A stretch of DNA of 64,000 bases from assembly GCA_009377585.1 (NCBI GenBank), contig WHTS01000005.1:48725-112724 (forward strand). The letters run 5' to 3'. The position numbers were made by a program, and so were the translations under genes. Positions 34,524-43,872 of this stretch are shown here, piece after piece; the stretch's first letter is position 1, and each line of letters begins with the position of its first letter. Origin of the DNA: Betaproteobacteria bacterium. GTDB taxonomy: Bacteria > Pseudomonadota > Gammaproteobacteria > Burkholderiales > WYBJ01. Below the pieces are notes generated by a model. The model had not been told where the DNA came from and made no database searches. It saw nothing but the letters and a program-made list of their open reading frames with translations.

Positions 34524-35567
34524 ATGCAGCGGCCAATGCAGCGGCTTGGGCGCCTGTGGTATCGCCCGCCGCTGCTGGCCTATGGCCTGCTGCCGCTCGC
34601 CTGGCTGTACCGGAGCGTCGACAGCGTGCGCCGGCGGCTCTATCGCAGGGGCGTATTCGAACGCACCCGATTGCCGGTCCCGGTCGTGATCGTCGGCAAT
34701 ATCACCGCGGGCGGCAGCGGCAAGACGCCGCTCGTGCAGTGGCTCGCCCGGCGCCTGGGCGAAGCCGGCCGCAGGACCGCGATCGTCAGCCGCTCGTACG
34801 CGGCGAGCGCCCGCGTACCTGCTCGTGTGCACGCCGGCGACGACCCGGCGATCCGCGGCGACGAAGCGGTGCTGCTTGCCGCCACACTCGCCTGTCCGGT
34901 ATGGAGCGGACCCGACCGGCGCGAGACCGCACGCGCCTTGCTCCGGGCGCATCCGGAGATCGATACGCTGCTGTGCGACGACGGCCTGCAGCACTATGCG
35001 CTCGAGCGCGACGTGGAGATCGCCGTGGTGGATGCCGCGCGCGGTTTCGGCAACGCCCTGCCGCTGCCGGCCGGACCATTGCGCGAGCCGCTGTCGCGCC
35101 TTGGTCGCGTCGACGCCATCGTCATGAACGGCGAGCAGCCGGTTGCAGGGCTGCCGGCCGCTGTGCCGCGCTTCGTCATGACGCTGCGCGGTACGCAATT
35201 TCGCAACCTGGTCGATCCCAACCGTGTCCAGACGGCGCAGGCGTTCAAGCACATGCGGCTCGCCGCGGTCGCCGGCATCGGCAACCCCGCCCGTTTCTTT
35301 GCGCACTTGCGCAATCTGGATCTGGCGTTCGATGCCCGCAGCTTTCCCGATCATCATCGCTACCGCGCCGACGACCTCCGCTTTGCCGCAGCCGATGCAA
35401 TCCTGATGACGGAAAAGGATGCGATAAAATGCGCTGCATTCCGCGATCCACGCATGTGGGCGTTGCCGGTCGCGGCCGAGACGAGCGACGCGCTGGTGCA
35501 ATTGATCTGCGAGCGCATCGGGCACGCCGCGGGTCTTGCACCGGCCGCCGGACACGCCGAACCCTGA
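34524..35567 (+). CDS. lpxK: Tetraacyldisaccharide 4'-kinase
   Basis: 347 aa. Phosphorylates the 4' position of the lipid A disaccharide at the inner membrane. An N-terminal hydrophobic anchor (LLAYGLLPLAWLYRS) is followed by PVVIVGNITAGGSGKTPLVQWL (P-loop), VSRSY, GDEAVLLA, LLCDDGLQHYALERDVEI, LPLPAGPLREPLSRL and FPDHHRY. All catalytic blocks are present. Lies between the WaaA-like gene and the Trm112-like gene in the Kdo/lipid A operon. Confidence 0.96.
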   Translation: MQRPMQRLGRLWYRPPLLAYGLLPLAWLYRSVDSVRRRLYRRGVFERTRLPVPVVIVGNITAGGSGKTPLVQWLARRLGEAGRRTAIVSRSYAASARVPARVHAGDDPAIRGDEAVLLAATLACPVWSGPDRRETARALLRAHPEIDTLLCDDGLQHYALERDVEIAVVDAARGFGNALPLPAGPLREPLSRLGRVDAIVMNGEQPVAGLPAAVPRFVMTLRGTQFRNLVDPNRVQTAQAFKHMRLAAVAGIGNPARFFAHLRNLDLAFDARSFPDHHRYRADDLRFAAADAILMTEKDAIKCAAFRDPRMWALPVAAETSDALVQLICERIGHAAGLAPAAGHAEP

Positions 35568-35585
35568 TCCGCCAAGGGCGCTACC

Positions 35586-35765
35586 ATGGATGCCAAGCTG
35601 CTTGAAATTCTCGTCTGCCCGTTGTGCAAGGGGCCGCTCGTCTACCTGCGCGAGCGCCAGGAGCTCATCTGCAAGGCCGATCGGCTTGCGTATCCGATCA
35701 AGGACGGGATTCCCGTCATGCTGGAAGACGAAGCCCGCAAGCTCGCGGCCGACGAAGAGGCCTAG
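35586..35765 (+). CDS. Trm112-family small zinc protein
   Basis: 59 aa: [20 protein letters not shown], then [20 protein letters not shown]. This is the bacterial YcaR/Trm112 type, whose N-terminal CPxC supplies part of the zinc site; a second Cys is at LICK. It is nearly always between lpxK and kdsB, as here, but its own role is not firmly established. Confidence 0.93.
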   Translation: MDAKLLEILVCPLCKGPLVYLRERQELICKADRLAYPIKDGIPVMLEDEARKLAADEEA

Positions 35766-35825
35766 CCCGGATATTTCACCGGGCCAGCCCGAGTCGAAAG
35801 CAACTGACTGACATAGAAGACGCTC

Positions 35826-36593
35826 GTGACCGATTTCGCCGTCGTCATTCCGGCGCGCTTCGCCTCCACGCGCTTGCCCGGCAAACCGCTGCTCGATCTC
35901 GACGGCGTGCCGATGGTGGTTCATGTGGCGCGCCGTGCCCGCGCCTCGGGGGCGCACAGTGTGGTCGTGGCCACCGACCATGCCGGCATCGCCGAAGCGG
36001 TTGGCCGCCACGGCTTCGAAGCCGTCATGACGGCGGCCGATCATCCCAGCGGCACCGACCGGATCGCCGAGGTCGCCCGCGCCCGCGGATGGAGCGATTC
36101 GCAGATCGTGGTCAACGTGCAAGGCGACGAGCCGCTGATCGAGCCCATGCTGATCGAGAGCGTGGCCGCGACGCTCGCTGCCGCCCCCGAGGCGGCCATG
36201 GCAACCGCCTGCTGTCCGCTCACGGCACTTGCGGACTTCACCAACCCGAACGTCGTCAAGGTGGTGCTCGATAGGCAGCGCCATGCGCTCTACTTCAGCC
36301 GCGCGCCGATTCCGTATCCGCGGGATGCCTTCGGCGGCGGCGCGCAGGCGCTGCCGCAGGACCTGAACGCCTATCGCCATATCGGGCTGTACGCCTATCG
36401 CTGCGCGTTCCTGCACGCCTACGGCGCGCTCGAGCCGGCGCCGATCGAACGGCTCGAAGCGCTCGAGCAGCTGCGCGCGCTGTGGCATGGGTTTCGCATT
36501 GCCGTGCGCGTGAGCGCCGTGGCGCCGGTGGCCGGCGTCGACACCGAGGACGACCTCGCGCGTGTGCGTGCATACCTCGCGGCGAATCGCTAG
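35826..36593 (+). CDS. kdsB: 3-deoxy-manno-octulosonate cytidylyltransferase
   Basis: 255 aa from GTG 35826. Activates Kdo to CMP-Kdo for lipopolysaccharide. Signatures: [71 protein letters not shown] and [17 protein letters not shown]. Length and all nucleotide-binding blocks are normal. Same strand as lpxK. Confidence 0.96.
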   Translation: MTDFAVVIPARFASTRLPGKPLLDLDGVPMVVHVARRARASGAHSVVVATDHAGIAEAVGRHGFEAVMTAADHPSGTDRIAEVARARGWSDSQIVVNVQGDEPLIEPMLIESVAATLAAAPEAAMATACCPLTALADFTNPNVVKVVLDRQRHALYFSRAPIPYPRDAFGGGAQALPQDLNAYRHIGLYAYRCAFLHAYGALEPAPIERLEALEQLRALWHGFRIAVRVSAVAPVAGVDTEDDLARVRAYLAANR

Positions 36594-36700
36594 GGGACAT
36601 ATCCGCTGGAGAAGGTGCGAGCTATCATGCGCTTGCAAGACAGACGGCGATGCCATCGAACGGCTGCGACGGCACAATCGGTAGAAATCGGAAATCGACG

Positions 36701-37420
36701 ATGAGACTCATCCTGCTTGGACTGCCCGGGGCCGGCAAGGGAACACAGGCGCAATTCCTGACCGAGCGCTACGGGATCCCGCAAATCTCCACCGGCGACA
36801 TGCTGCGCAACGAGATTCGAACCGGGACCAAGCTCGGACGCCAGGCCAAGACTTACATGGACCGCGGCGAGCTGGTGCCCGACGAGCTGGTGATCGCGCT
36901 GGTCAAGGAGCGGGTGACGCAGCCGGACTGCCGGAACGGCTATCTCTTCGACGGCTTTCCGCGCACCATCGAGCAGGCCGATTCGATGCGCCGGGAAGGG
37001 GTGAAGATCGATTTCGTGATCGAGATCGAAGTGGCCGACGAGGAGATTCTGCGCCGCATGAGCGGACGGCGCGTGCATCCCGGCTCGGGGCGCAGCTATC
37101 ACGTCGAATTCAATCCGCCGAAGGTCGAAGGCAAGGACGACGTGACCGGAGAGCCGCTGGTGCAGCGCCCGGACGATCGCGAAGAAACCGTGCGCCGCCG
37201 GATTGCCACGTACCATGCGGTGACCAAGCCGCTCGTCAATTGCTACCTCACCTGGGCCAAGTCCGGCGACGCGGACGCCCCGCGCTACTGTAACTTCTAC
37301 GGCCGCGGATCGATCGAGCACATCCGCGACAAGATCTTCGCCGCACTCGATTCGCACACCTGCCGCGGCGCCCAGGGCACTGCGGGCAGCCGCGGCGCAG
37401 ACGACGGATCGCGCTCGTGA
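36701..37420 (+). CDS. adk: Adenylate kinase
   Basis: 239 aa from ATG 36701. P-loop [39 protein letters not shown] and the lid ([20 protein letters not shown]) of the long bacterial type. The lid lacks the four zinc cysteines. The C-terminal ~20 residues ([19 protein letters not shown]) extend beyond the usual end and overlap the start region of pfp. It interconverts AMP, ADP and ATP; next to PPi enzymes it would recycle AMP produced by PPi-forming reactions. Confidence 0.96.
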   Translation: MRLILLGLPGAGKGTQAQFLTERYGIPQISTGDMLRNEIRTGTKLGRQAKTYMDRGELVPDELVIALVKERVTQPDCRNGYLFDGFPRTIEQADSMRREGVKIDFVIEIEVADEEILRRMSGRRVHPGSGRSYHVEFNPPKVEGKDDVTGEPLVQRPDDREETVRRRIATYHAVTKPLVNCYLTWAKSGDADAPRYCNFYGRGSIEHIRDKIFAALDSHTCRGAQGTAGSRGADDGSRS

Positions 37421-37461
37421 CGACCCCAATGCCCCTAACCACGATGCCCGGGAGGCGCTCA

Positions 37462-38727
37462 ATGAACGGGAAGAAAAATCTCTTCTACGCCCAGTCGGGC
37501 GGCGTGACCGCCGTGATCAATGCCACCGCCGCCGCGGTGGTCGAGACGGCGCGCCGCTACAAAAGCCGCATCGGCAAGGTCTACGCAGGCCGCGACGGCA
37601 TCATCGGCGCGCTTACGGAGGATCTGATCGACACGTCCAAGGAGCCGGCCGCTTCGATCAAGGCGCTCAAGCACACGCCCTCGGGCGCGTTCGGTTCGTG
37701 CCGCTACAAGCTGCGCGACATCGACAAGGATCCAAGCCAGTACGAGCGCCTGATCGAAGTATTCCGCGCCCACGACATCGGCTATTTTCTCTACAACGGC
37801 GGCAACGATTCGGCCGATACTTCGCTCAAGATCTCGCGCATCGCCGAGAAGATGGGCTATCCGCTGGTGTGTGTCGGGGTACCGAAAACGGTCGACAACG
37901 ATCTCGCGGTGACCGACACCTGCCCGGGTTTCGGCTCGGTCGCCAAGTACGTCGCGGTCAGCATTCGCGAGGCCGGCTTCGACGTCGCCTCGATGGCGCG
38001 CACCTCCACGCGCGTGTTCGTGCTCGAAGTCATGGGCCGCCATGCCGGATGGATCACCGCGGCGTGCGGGCTTGCCGCCGAGCGCGAAGGCGATGCGCCG
38101 CACCTGCTGCTGTTCCCGGAGGTGCGCTTCGACGAGGACAAGTTCATCGCCAAGGTCGACGCGTGCGTGCAGCAATACGGCTATTGCGCGATCGCGGTAT
38201 CCGAGGGTCTGCGCACGGCCGACGGCAAGTTCGTCTCCGAAACGGGGCTGCGCGATGCGTTCGGCCATGCGCAGCTGGGCGGCGTCGCACCCGTGATCGC
38301 CCAGCTGGTGCAACAGCGCCTCGATCTCAAGTATCACTGGGCGGTCGCGGATTACCTCCAGCGCGCGGCACGTCACATCGCCTCCAAGACCGACCTGGAG
38401 CAGTCGTATGCGGTCGGCAAGGCGGCGGTCGAGTACGCCGTCAAAGGCTACAACGGCACCATGCCGGTCATCGTGCGCAAGTCCAACCGTCCTTACCGCT
38501 GGGTGATCGGCAAGGCGGATCTGAACGATGTCGCCAACCATGAGAAGTTCATGCCGGAGGATTTCATTCGCGAGGACGGCTTCCACATCACCGACAAGTG
38601 CCGTACCTACCTCTCGCCCCTGATCGCGGGCGAGGCCTATCCGCCGTATCGCAACGGACTGCCGCAGTACGTGCGGCTCAAGAACAAACCGGTGCCGAAG
38701 AAGCTCAATACCGAGTTCAAGCTTTAG
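37462..38727 (+). CDS. pfp: PPi-dependent 6-phosphofructokinase
   Basis: 421 aa from ATG 37462, chosen because GGGAGG lies 7 bp upstream; an in-frame ATG 37417 would overlap adk. N-terminus YAQSGGVTAVINATA, then YNGGNDSADT (113-120), PKTVDNDL (141-148) and MGRHAGW (191-197). The Asp in GGNDS and the Lys of PKTVDND are the residues that define PPi rather than ATP use, so this is a reversible, PPi-driven phosphofructokinase of the clade found in betaproteobacteria. It sits between adk and the H+-pyrophosphatase. Confidence 0.93.
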   Translation: MNGKKNLFYAQSGGVTAVINATAAAVVETARRYKSRIGKVYAGRDGIIGALTEDLIDTSKEPAASIKALKHTPSGAFGSCRYKLRDIDKDPSQYERLIEVFRAHDIGYFLYNGGNDSADTSLKISRIAEKMGYPLVCVGVPKTVDNDLAVTDTCPGFGSVAKYVAVSIREAGFDVASMARTSTRVFVLEVMGRHAGWITAACGLAAEREGDAPHLLLFPEVRFDEDKFIAKVDACVQQYGYCAIAVSEGLRTADGKFVSETGLRDAFGHAQLGGVAPVIAQLVQQRLDLKYHWAVADYLQRAARHIASKTDLEQSYAVGKAAVEYAVKGYNGTMPVIVRKSNRPYRWVIGKADLNDVANHEKFMPEDFIREDGFHITDKCRTYLSPLIAGEAYPPYRNGLPQYVRLKNKPVPKKLNTEFKL

Positions 38728-38895
38728 CTTTTCTTGGCGGCATGGCGACGCACGCGCGCCATCTCAATGCCGATCCGCGAATCCCGCTCGATTCACGACG
38801 GGGCGCTCGGGACGGCCAAGCTTCGTGTTGCCTCAGAACAAAACATTACCGAAGGGGTCCGCGCCCGGAGCAGCCGTTTAAACGGCGATTCAGGT

Positions 38896-38901
38896 TAGAA
38901 T
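38896..38901 (+). promoter_or_regulatory. Candidate -10 element for hppA
   Basis: TAGAAT 70 bp upstream of the hppA ATG, in the 243-bp gap after pfp. The same hexamer appears upstream of exbB, the 47,553 gene and the acyl-CoA dehydrogenase, suggesting a shared housekeeping -10. No convincing -35 seen. Confidence 0.35.
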
Positions 38902-38970
38902 TGCGCGGTTTTGCGCGGCCGGGTGCCCGCCCGCCGTATCGTCGCTAACGTACAAATAGGGAGTAGGTTC

Positions 38971-41004
38971 ATGACTGGGGGAATCGTCCTCGCACTCGTT
39001 TGCGCGGTCATCGCGATCCTGTATGGGGTGATCACCAGCCGCTCGATCCTGGCGCTGCCGGCCGGCAATGCGCGCATGCAGGAGATCGCCCGGGCGATCC
39101 AGGTGGGCGCATCGGCGTACCTGAATCGGCAGTACACCACCATCGGCATCGTCGGCGTGATCCTGTTCGTGGTGATCGGCGTGGCGCTCAATTGGCCGAC
39201 CGCGATCGGATTCCTGATCGGCGCCGTGCTGTCCGGTGCGACCGGCTACATCGGCATGAACGTTTCGGTTCGCGCCAACGTGCGCACGGCCGAAGCCGCG
39301 CGCGGCGGTCTCGCGCCGGCGCTGAGCGTCGCGTTTCGCGGCGGCGCCATCACCGGCATGCTGGTCGTCGGCCTGGGGCTGCTCGGTGTCGCGGGCTACT
39401 ATGCCTGGCTGAGGACCACGGGCGGCGCCGACATCGTCCAAACCATCCAGCCGCTGGTCGGGCTCGCCTTCGGCGGCTCGCTCATCTCGATCTTCGCCCG
39501 TCTTGGCGGCGGCATCTTCACCAAGGGCGCGGACGTCGGCGCCGACCTGGTGGGCAAGGTCGAGGCCGGAATCCCCGAGGACGATCCGCGCAATCCGGCG
39601 GTGATCGCGGACAACGTCGGCGACAATGTCGGCGACTGCGCCGGTATGGCGGCCGACCTGTTCGAAACCTACGCCGTCACCGTGATCGCCACCATGCTGC
39701 TCGGCGCGCTCATGATGACGGGCACTGCAGGCGAAAACGCCGTGATCTATCCCCTGGCCCTGGGCGGCGTCTCGATCATCGCTTCGATCATCGGCTGCTT
39801 CTTCGTCAAGGTGTCCGAGGGCGGCAAGATCATGAACGCCCTCTACAAGGGCCTGATCGTATCCGGGGTTCTCGCGCTCATCGCCTACTACCCGGTCACC
39901 ACCTGGCTCATGCCGGACGACGCCCTCGGCGCGCCCGGCAGCCAGATGAAAATCTTCGGCTCGGCGATCGTCGGCCTGGTGCTGACCGCGGCGCTGGTCT
40001 GGATCACCGAGTACTACACCGGCACCGAATACGCGCCGGTCAAACACGTCGCCAGCTCGTCGCAGTTCGGCCATGCGACCAACATCATCGCGGGGCTCGG
40101 CGTATCGATGAAATCCACGGCGCTGCCGGTGCTCGCGGTGTGTCTCGCGATCGGCGTGAGCTACTACCTTGCCGGCCTCTACGGCATCGCCATCGCCGCG
40201 ACCGCGATGCTGTCTATGGCGGGCATCATCGTGGCGCTCGACGCCTACGGGCCGATCACGGACAACGCCGGCGGCATCGCCGAAATGGCGGATCTGCCCA
40301 AGGAAGTGCGCAACGTCACCGACCCGCTGGACGCGGTCGGCAATACCACCAAGGCGGTCACCAAGGGTTACGCCATCGGTTCCGCGGGGTTGGCCGCGCT
40401 GGTGCTCTTCGCCGATTACACGCATGCGCTGGAAGCCGCCGGCAGCAAGCTGTCGTTCGACCTGTCGGATCACATGGTCATCATCGGCCTGTTCATCGGC
40501 GGCCTGGTGCCGTATCTCTTCGGCGCCATGGCGATGGAAGCGGTCGGCCGCTCGGCGAGCGCGGTGGTGGCGGAAGTGCGCCGCCAGTTCCGGGACATCA
40601 AGGGCATCATGGAAGGCACGGCCAAGCCGGACTACTCGCGCGCAGTCGACATGCTCACCAAGGCGGCGATCAAGGAGATGATCGTGCCGTCGATCCTGCC
40701 CGTATTGGTGCCCGTGCTGGTCGGACTCATCCTCGGGCCCAAGGCGCTGGGCGGGGTGCTGATGGGCACCATCGTCACGGGACTTTTCGTCGCCATCTCG
40801 ATGACCACCGGCGGCGGTGCGTGGGACAACGCCAAGAAGTACATCGAGGAAGGCAACTACGGCGGCAAGGGCTCCGACGCGCACAAGGCCGCGGTCACCG
40901 GCGACACCGTCGGCGACCCCTACAAGGACACGGCGGGACCTGCGGTCAATCCGCTCATCAAGATTATCAATATCGTCGCCCTCTTGATCGTACCTTTGAT
41001 GTAA
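38971..41004 (+). CDS. hppA: Membrane-bound H+-translocating pyrophosphatase
   Basis: 677 aa with about 16 hydrophobic segments from ATG 38971. PPi-binding core [47 protein letters not shown] block (residues about 185-230), plus [16 protein letters not shown] and [19 protein letters not shown]. Lys461 in GNTTKA is the residue that marks K+-independent H+-PPases (K+-dependent ones have Ala there). It pumps protons out using PPi, or makes PPi from the gradient. A long hairpin follows the stop. Confidence 0.95.
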   Translation: MTGGIVLALVCAVIAILYGVITSRSILALPAGNARMQEIARAIQVGASAYLNRQYTTIGIVGVILFVVIGVALNWPTAIGFLIGAVLSGATGYIGMNVSVRANVRTAEAARGGLAPALSVAFRGGAITGMLVVGLGLLGVAGYYAWLRTTGGADIVQTIQPLVGLAFGGSLISIFARLGGGIFTKGADVGADLVGKVEAGIPEDDPRNPAVIADNVGDNVGDCAGMAADLFETYAVTVIATMLLGALMMTGTAGENAVIYPLALGGVSIIASIIGCFFVKVSEGGKIMNALYKGLIVSGVLALIAYYPVTTWLMPDDALGAPGSQMKIFGSAIVGLVLTAALVWITEYYTGTEYAPVKHVASSSQFGHATNIIAGLGVSMKSTALPVLAVCLAIGVSYYLAGLYGIAIAATAMLSMAGIIVALDAYGPITDNAGGIAEMADLPKEVRNVTDPLDAVGNTTKAVTKGYAIGSAGLAALVLFADYTHALEAAGSKLSFDLSDHMVIIGLFIGGLVPYLFGAMAMEAVGRSASAVVAEVRRQFRDIKGIMEGTAKPDYSRAVDMLTKAAIKEMIVPSILPVLVPVLVGLILGPKALGGVLMGTIVTGLFVAISMTTGGGAWDNAKKYIEEGNYGGKGSDAHKAAVTGDTVGDPYKDTAGPAVNPLIKIINIVALLIVPLM

Positions 41005-41030
41005 GGGGATCTTGTAGGGAGCGGTAGCCG

Positions 41031-41168
41031 AGTGAAGGGTGAGAAGTGAAGAGTGAACGGCTCACCCGAGCTCCTGAAACACAAACGGCGGGGTGACCCG
41101 CCGTTTGTGTTTCAGCGCTCCGGCCGGTTGGGTTCCGCTTCACCTTTCACTTTTCACCCTTCACTCAG
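41031..41168. repeat. Palindromic intergenic element with terminator-like hairpin
   Basis: The outer arms are runs of GTGAAGGGTGAGAAGTGAAG-type repeats (41031-41068) inverted as TTCACCTTTCACTTTTCACC (41135-41168). Between them lies a perfect 19-bp stem. The same outer string recurs on the other side of the gamma carbonic anhydrase gene. Confidence 0.7.
41074..41115. terminator. 19-bp perfect hairpin after hppA
   Basis: CTGAAACACAAACGGCGGG, a GTGA loop, and the exact complement. Very stable and placed 70 bp after hppA. No long T-run follows the stem, so termination may be factor-assisted or bidirectional, and the sequence is also the core of the larger palindrome. Confidence 0.6.
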
Positions 41169-41235
41169 GCATCCCCTTCCGATGCTGTAATACAATGAAA
41201 AAGCTGCCCACCATCATCCAGGGGATAGAGAACCA

Positions 41236-41760
41236 ATGAAATTCGCCATCGAGGACCGCCGCGTCGTGTGCAAAGGGGACTACTACATCGCGCCGGGCGC
41301 CATCGTGGTCGGCTCGGTCATCCTGGAGCACAACGTGAGCATCTGGTTCAACTGCGTGGTGCGCGCGGACAACGACCTGATCACGTTGGGTGAAGGCTCG
41401 CAGATCCAGGACGGCAGCGTGCTGCACGCCGACCCCGGGGCGCCGATCTTTTTCGAGAAGAACGTCTCGGTCGGCCACATGGCGATGGTTCACGGCTGCA
41501 CGGTCGGCGAAGGCTCGCTGATCGGCATCGGCGCGATCCTGCTCAATCACTGCAAGATCGGAAGACATTGCCTGGTCGGGGCCGGTGCGCTCATCCCGGA
41601 AGGCAAGGAGTTTCCGGACGGCACCCTGATCCTCGGCTCGCCGGGCAAGGTCGTGCGCGATCTCAAGCCGGACGAGATCGAGCGCATCGGCCGCACCGCG
41701 CTCAACTACCAGCAGCGGGCGAAGCGGTATCAGGCAGGTTTTCGCCCGGACGGGGAGTGA
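41236..41760 (+). CDS. Gamma carbonic anhydrase-like protein
   Basis: 174 aa, left-handed beta-helix trimer of the YrdA/gamma-CA family. Hexapeptide repeats run from IAPGAIVVGSVILEHNVSIW to KIGRHCLVGAGALIPEGK; zinc-histidine positions are in VLHADPG, VGHMAMVHGCTVG. The Arg/Glu residues for hydration in active Cam-type enzymes are partly absent, typical of the family, which often lacks detectable activity. Single gene between two palindromic elements. Confidence 0.92.
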   Translation: MKFAIEDRRVVCKGDYYIAPGAIVVGSVILEHNVSIWFNCVVRADNDLITLGEGSQIQDGSVLHADPGAPIFFEKNVSVGHMAMVHGCTVGEGSLIGIGAILLNHCKIGRHCLVGAGALIPEGKEFPDGTLILGSPGKVVRDLKPDEIERIGRTALNYQQRAKRYQAGFRPDGE

Positions 41761-41762
41761 TT

Positions 41763-41848
41763 GAGTGGAAAGTGAAGGGTGAAAGTGAAAGGCAGCGACG
41801 CTGGCCTTCACGCTTCACTTACTCAGTTCACTCTTCACTCAGTTCACC
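41763..41848. repeat. Second copy of GTGAAGGGTGAAAGTGAA palindrome
   Basis: Direct arm 41763-41792 and inverted arm 41804-41845, immediately after the gamma carbonic anhydrase stop and reaching the permease stop. Same family as the element at 41031. Confidence 0.65.
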
Positions 41849-42815
41849 CGAATAGCCCGCCCACCCGCGTGCCGGCAATGCGGTTGACGATATACAGGCT
41901 CGCCGCGCACAGCACGATCAGGATGACTCCGAGCGCCGCCGCCTGGCTTTGCGAGCCGGCGATGTAGAAGGTGAAGATCCCGAACGGGATCATCTCCCAG
42001 CCGCCGAGGGTGAGGAAGATCGTGGCCGACGCTTCCTGGATCGACATGATGAACGAGAACAGCCCCCCGACCAGGATGCCCTTCCACACCAGCGGCAGCG
42101 TGATGTCCTTGAAAGTGCGAAGCCGTCCCGCGCCGACATTGGCCGCCGCCTCCTCCATCGACGGGTGCACGACCAGCAGCGAGGCATAACTGCCGCGCAC
42201 GGTGTAGGGAAGCCGGCGCACGGCGAGCACCAGGGGCAGGATGATCCACATGCTGGTGAGCGCCGTGTCGGTGAGCGGCAACGGCACGTTGAACGCGCGA
42301 ATGTAAGCGATGCCGATCGCCGTTCCCGGGATTGCGAGGATGAGCGTCGTGAGCGCATCCATCGCACGCCGGCCCGGCGCCCGGGTGCGCGCCATGATCC
42401 ACGCCATCGGCACCCCGATGACGAGGCACAGCAGCAGTGCCAACCCTGAATACAGGAACGAGTTGATGATGAATTTCGGTGTCTCGATGCTCACCTGGCG
42501 GAAGAACTCCAGCGTGTAATGCACGGGAAACGGCGTGAGCGACCAGCCGCGGCCGACGGCGGCGAGCACCACGCCGACTTGCGGGATGACGCAAATCGTG
42601 AACAGCGCCACGGCGAGCCAGCGCTGGAACGGGCCGAGCCGCCGCCGCTCGACCCTCGAGTACGAAAGCGAGCTGTAATCCTTGATCGCCACGTACTGGC
42701 GCGCCGCCAGCACGAACACGATTGCGAGCACCCAGCAACAGGGAGGCTGAAACCCGTCGCCGCTACGGATATGCGGGGCAGCCGCAGGCTCGTCATTGCG
42801 GCCACACCGCGACAC
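41844..42815 (-). pseudogene. Iron/polyamine-type ABC permease lacking its N-terminal half
   Basis: Only the C-terminal membrane domain of an FbpB/PotB-PotC fused-type permease is present: a first hydrophobic segment, then WSLTPFPVHYTLEFFR, FLYSGLALLLCLVIGVPMAW, the EAA loop MEEAAANVGAGRLRTFKDITLPL and FSFIMSIQEASATIFLTLGG. Such permeases normally have two six-helix halves (about 550 aa). Here real homology begins about residue 30 of a frame that overlaps the ATPase stop, with no obvious start of its own (real sequence begins near 42745). The missing half makes a working importer unlikely. Confidence 0.65.
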
Positions 42816-43863
42816 TGCTGGCGGGGTCGAAGCTCACGCTCACGGGGCTACCGAGCGCGTGCAGCTGGTGATGCCAGGAATCGCAGATGTCCACCTTGAA
42901 CAACACGCCCTGGCCAACATCGACGTCATAGCGGATCGTGTTGCCCAGGTAGGCCGCGAACGCGATGCGGCCTTGCAGGCGATTGAATCCCGCACGTGCC
43001 TCGCCATCGAGCAGCGCATTTTCCGGCCGGATCGACAGCACGCACGCATCGCCCGGACGAAAATTCTCATCGAAGCGCGCCGTCAATGCCCCCAGCGGCG
43101 TTTGCACTTCGAGCGCAGGTCGGCTGCGATCGACCGCCGCCACGCTGCCTTCGATCAGATTGGCTACGCCGATGAAGTCGGCCACGAACCGATTCGCGGG
43201 CTGCTCGTACAACGTTCTCGGCGCTCCAATCTGGCAGGCGCTGCCCAAGTTGACCACCGCGATGCGATCCGACAGCGTGAGCGCCTCTTCCTGATCGTGC
43301 GTCACGTACACCGCCGTAATGCCGAGCTCCTTCTGCAGCTTGCGGATCTCGGCGCGCAGCTGCACGCGGATCTTCGCGTCCAGGTTCGACAGTGGCTCGT
43401 CCAGCAGCAGGATCTTGGGATTGAGCACCAGCGCCCGCGCCACCCGCTGCTGCTGGCCGCCCGAAAGCTGGCCCGGATAGCGAGCGTTAAGGCCCCCCAG
43501 CTTCACCTTTTCCAGGATGGCATCGGTGCGCTCGCCGAGCTCGGCACCGCGCACCTTGCGCAGCTTCAAGCCATAGCCGATGTTCTGCGCCACGGTCATG
43601 TGCGGCCACAGCGCATAGTTCTGGAACACCATGCCGATGCCGCGCTCGTCGGGCGGCACGGCGTTCACCACGCGATCGTTGAACCGGATTTCGCCCTCGT
43701 CGGGCGTATAGAAGCCGGCGATCAGCCGCAGCAGCGTCGTCTTGCCGCAGCCCGACGGACCGAGGAGCGTGAAGAGCTCGCCCTCCTCGATCGTGAAGCT
43801 CGCGCGGTTGACCGCGGTTACCTGCCCGAATCTTTTCGTCAGGCCTTCGACGGAGATGCGCAT
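42793..43863 (-). CDS. ABC transporter ATP-binding protein (FbpC/PotA type)
   Basis: 356 aa. Walker A GPSGCGKTT, Q-loop VFQNYALWPHMTVAQNI, signature LSGGQQQRVARAL, Walker B ILLLDEPLSNLDAK, H-loop VYVTHDQEEA, then a TOBE-containing C-terminal domain (LSIRPENALL). Typical of iron(III) or spermidine/putrescine importers. The nucleotide-binding motifs are intact, but its permease is truncated and its receptor gene is rearranged, so it may be a leftover or serve another permease. It follows the receptor gene by 9 bp. Confidence 0.9.
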   Translation of the reverse strand: MRISVEGLTKRFGQVTAVNRASFTIEEGELFTLLGPSGCGKTTLLRLIAGFYTPDEGEIRFNDRVVNAVPPDERGIGMVFQNYALWPHMTVAQNIGYGLKLRKVRGAELGERTDAILEKVKLGGLNARYPGQLSGGQQQRVARALVLNPKILLLDEPLSNLDAKIRVQLRAEIRKLQKELGITAVYVTHDQEEALTLSDRIAVVNLGSACQIGAPRTLYEQPANRFVADFIGVANLIEGSVAAVDRSRPALEVQTPLGALTARFDENFRPGDACVLSIRPENALLDGEARAGFNRLQGRIAFAAYLGNTIRYDVDVGQGVLFKVDICDSWHHQLHALGSPVSVSFDPASSVAVWPQ

Positions 43864-43872
43864 CGAGTACCG

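Noticed and set aside
38890..40884. 664-codon minus-strand frame rich in His and Asp
   Set aside because: Mirror image of hppA; no coherent fold and no start signal.
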